DNA from: Blautia hansenii DSM 20583
GTDB taxonomy: Bacteria > Bacillota > Clostridia > Lachnospirales > Lachnospiraceae
DNA length: 64,000 bases
Direction of reading: 5' to 3'
Assembly (NCBI RefSeq): GCF_002222595.2
Contig: NZ_CP022413.2
Span: forward strand, 2,062,001 to 2,126,000
Position 1 is the first letter of the stretch, and every line of letters begins with the position of its first letter. Positions 63,568-64,000 of this stretch are shown here, piece by piece. A program made the position numbers and the translations under genes. Below the pieces are notes generated by a model that made no database searches, was not told where the DNA came from, and saw only the letters and a list, made by a program, of their open reading frames with translations.

Positions 63568-64000
63568 TTAGCTCCTATAATCTGCATTGATATCAATATA
63601 TCCATGTGTCAAATCACAGCCCCACGCTGTTGCTTTTTCTGTTCCTGTTTTTATATCTGCCACAACACAAACCTCTGCCTGTGATAAGATTTCTGTTGCT
63701 TTTTCCTCACTGTAATTCAGAGCCATTCCGTTTTCTACAAGCTTTAATTCTCCTGCGCTGCTCTGTATAAACAAGTCTGTTTTTTCCGGTTCAAATTCCA
63801 CTCCTGCATAACCCATGGCACAGAGAATTCTGCCCCAGTTGGCATCATGTCCTGCAATGGCTGTTTTCGTAAGATTGGAGCAAATCACAGATTTTGCCAA
63901 CGTTTTTGCCTGTTGCTTCGTCTCTGCTCCCTGAACCGTCACCTCCAAAAGAGCGGTAGCTCCTTCTCCGTCACCGGCGATTTTCTTTGCCAAGGTTGTA
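63568..64000 (-). CDS. argJ: Glutamate N-acetyltransferase (ornithine acetyltransferase), C-terminal part only
   Basis: The 5' part is beyond the window edge. The visible 144 codons are the C-terminal beta-chain region: [33 protein letters not shown], and [15 protein letters not shown] at the end. The autocleavage site (Thr-Met-Leu-Ala) lies outside. Order argJ-argB-argD indicates one arginine operon. Confidence 0.95.
   Translation of the reverse strand, partial: TTLAKKIAGDGEGATALLEVTVQGAETKQQAKTLAKSVICSNLTKTAIAGHDANWGRILCAMGYAGVEFEPEKTDLFIQSSAGELKLVENGMALNYSEEKATEILSQAEVCVVADIKTGTEKATAWGCDLTHGYIDINADYRS

Overview
The window looks like chromosomal core sequence from an endospore-forming, low-GC Firmicute of the Lachnospiraceae, probably Blautia or a close relative. 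The evidence is the sporulation genes (complete spoIIIAA-AH, spo0A, spoIVB, spoIIM, cotJABC, CotF-like coat genes), the clustered FASII genes with a fused accD-accA, the Clostridia-type order xseA-xseB-ispA-dxs-tlyA-nadK-argR-recN, and consensus sigma-A promoters in AT-rich spacers. The genus is inference; no rRNA or tRNA gene was seen. Nearly all genes are on the minus strand.

Layout. 1-2347: a polar amino-acid ABC transporter whose binding protein appears circularly permuted and whose promoter lies between two ARG-box-like sites. 2348-4924: an L,D-transpeptidase and a divergent PflX-like radical SAM protein. 5015-8228: gap, pgk, tpiA. 8470-9913: a PHP phosphatase, then a decayed small gene. 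9914-13120: iscR-iscS-iscU-mnmA, coupling Fe-S assembly to tRNA thiolation. 13252-15722: a SpoVB-like flippase and DAHP synthase. 15750-20871: xerD, spoIIM, RNase Y, recX, and recA with a LexA box. 21115-25428: CotF-like genes, glgA, spo0A, spoIVB, followed by a hairpin-rich spacer.

25679-36312: a long housekeeping run (recN, argR, nadK, tlyA, dxs, ispA, xseB, xseA, nusB, then asp23 and prfC under their own promoters). 36386-41292: the eight-gene spoIIIA operon with a sigma-E-like promoter. 41363-45684: a mixed operon (DUF4430 protein, TIM-barrel isomerase, membrane protein, Sfp-type PPTase, UvrD-like helicase), then gltX. 47228-55522: the fatty-acid operon acpP-fabD-fabG-fabF-accB-fabZ-accC-accDA plus a FabK-like flavoprotein, with two similar palindromes at its control points. 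55624-58645: an FtsW/RodA-type protein and a membrane-anchored phosphodiesterase. 58796-61403: YitT, DUF6512 and cotJ genes. 61496-64000: argD, argB and the end of argJ.

Most of the window is ordinary core genome. The points most worth checking are the permuted binding protein with its putative arginine operators, the paired FASII operators with a terminator after acpP, the hairpin-rich element at 25455-25633, and the structured spacer inside the spoIIIA operon. Promoters, operators and terminators are read by eye from consensus matches.
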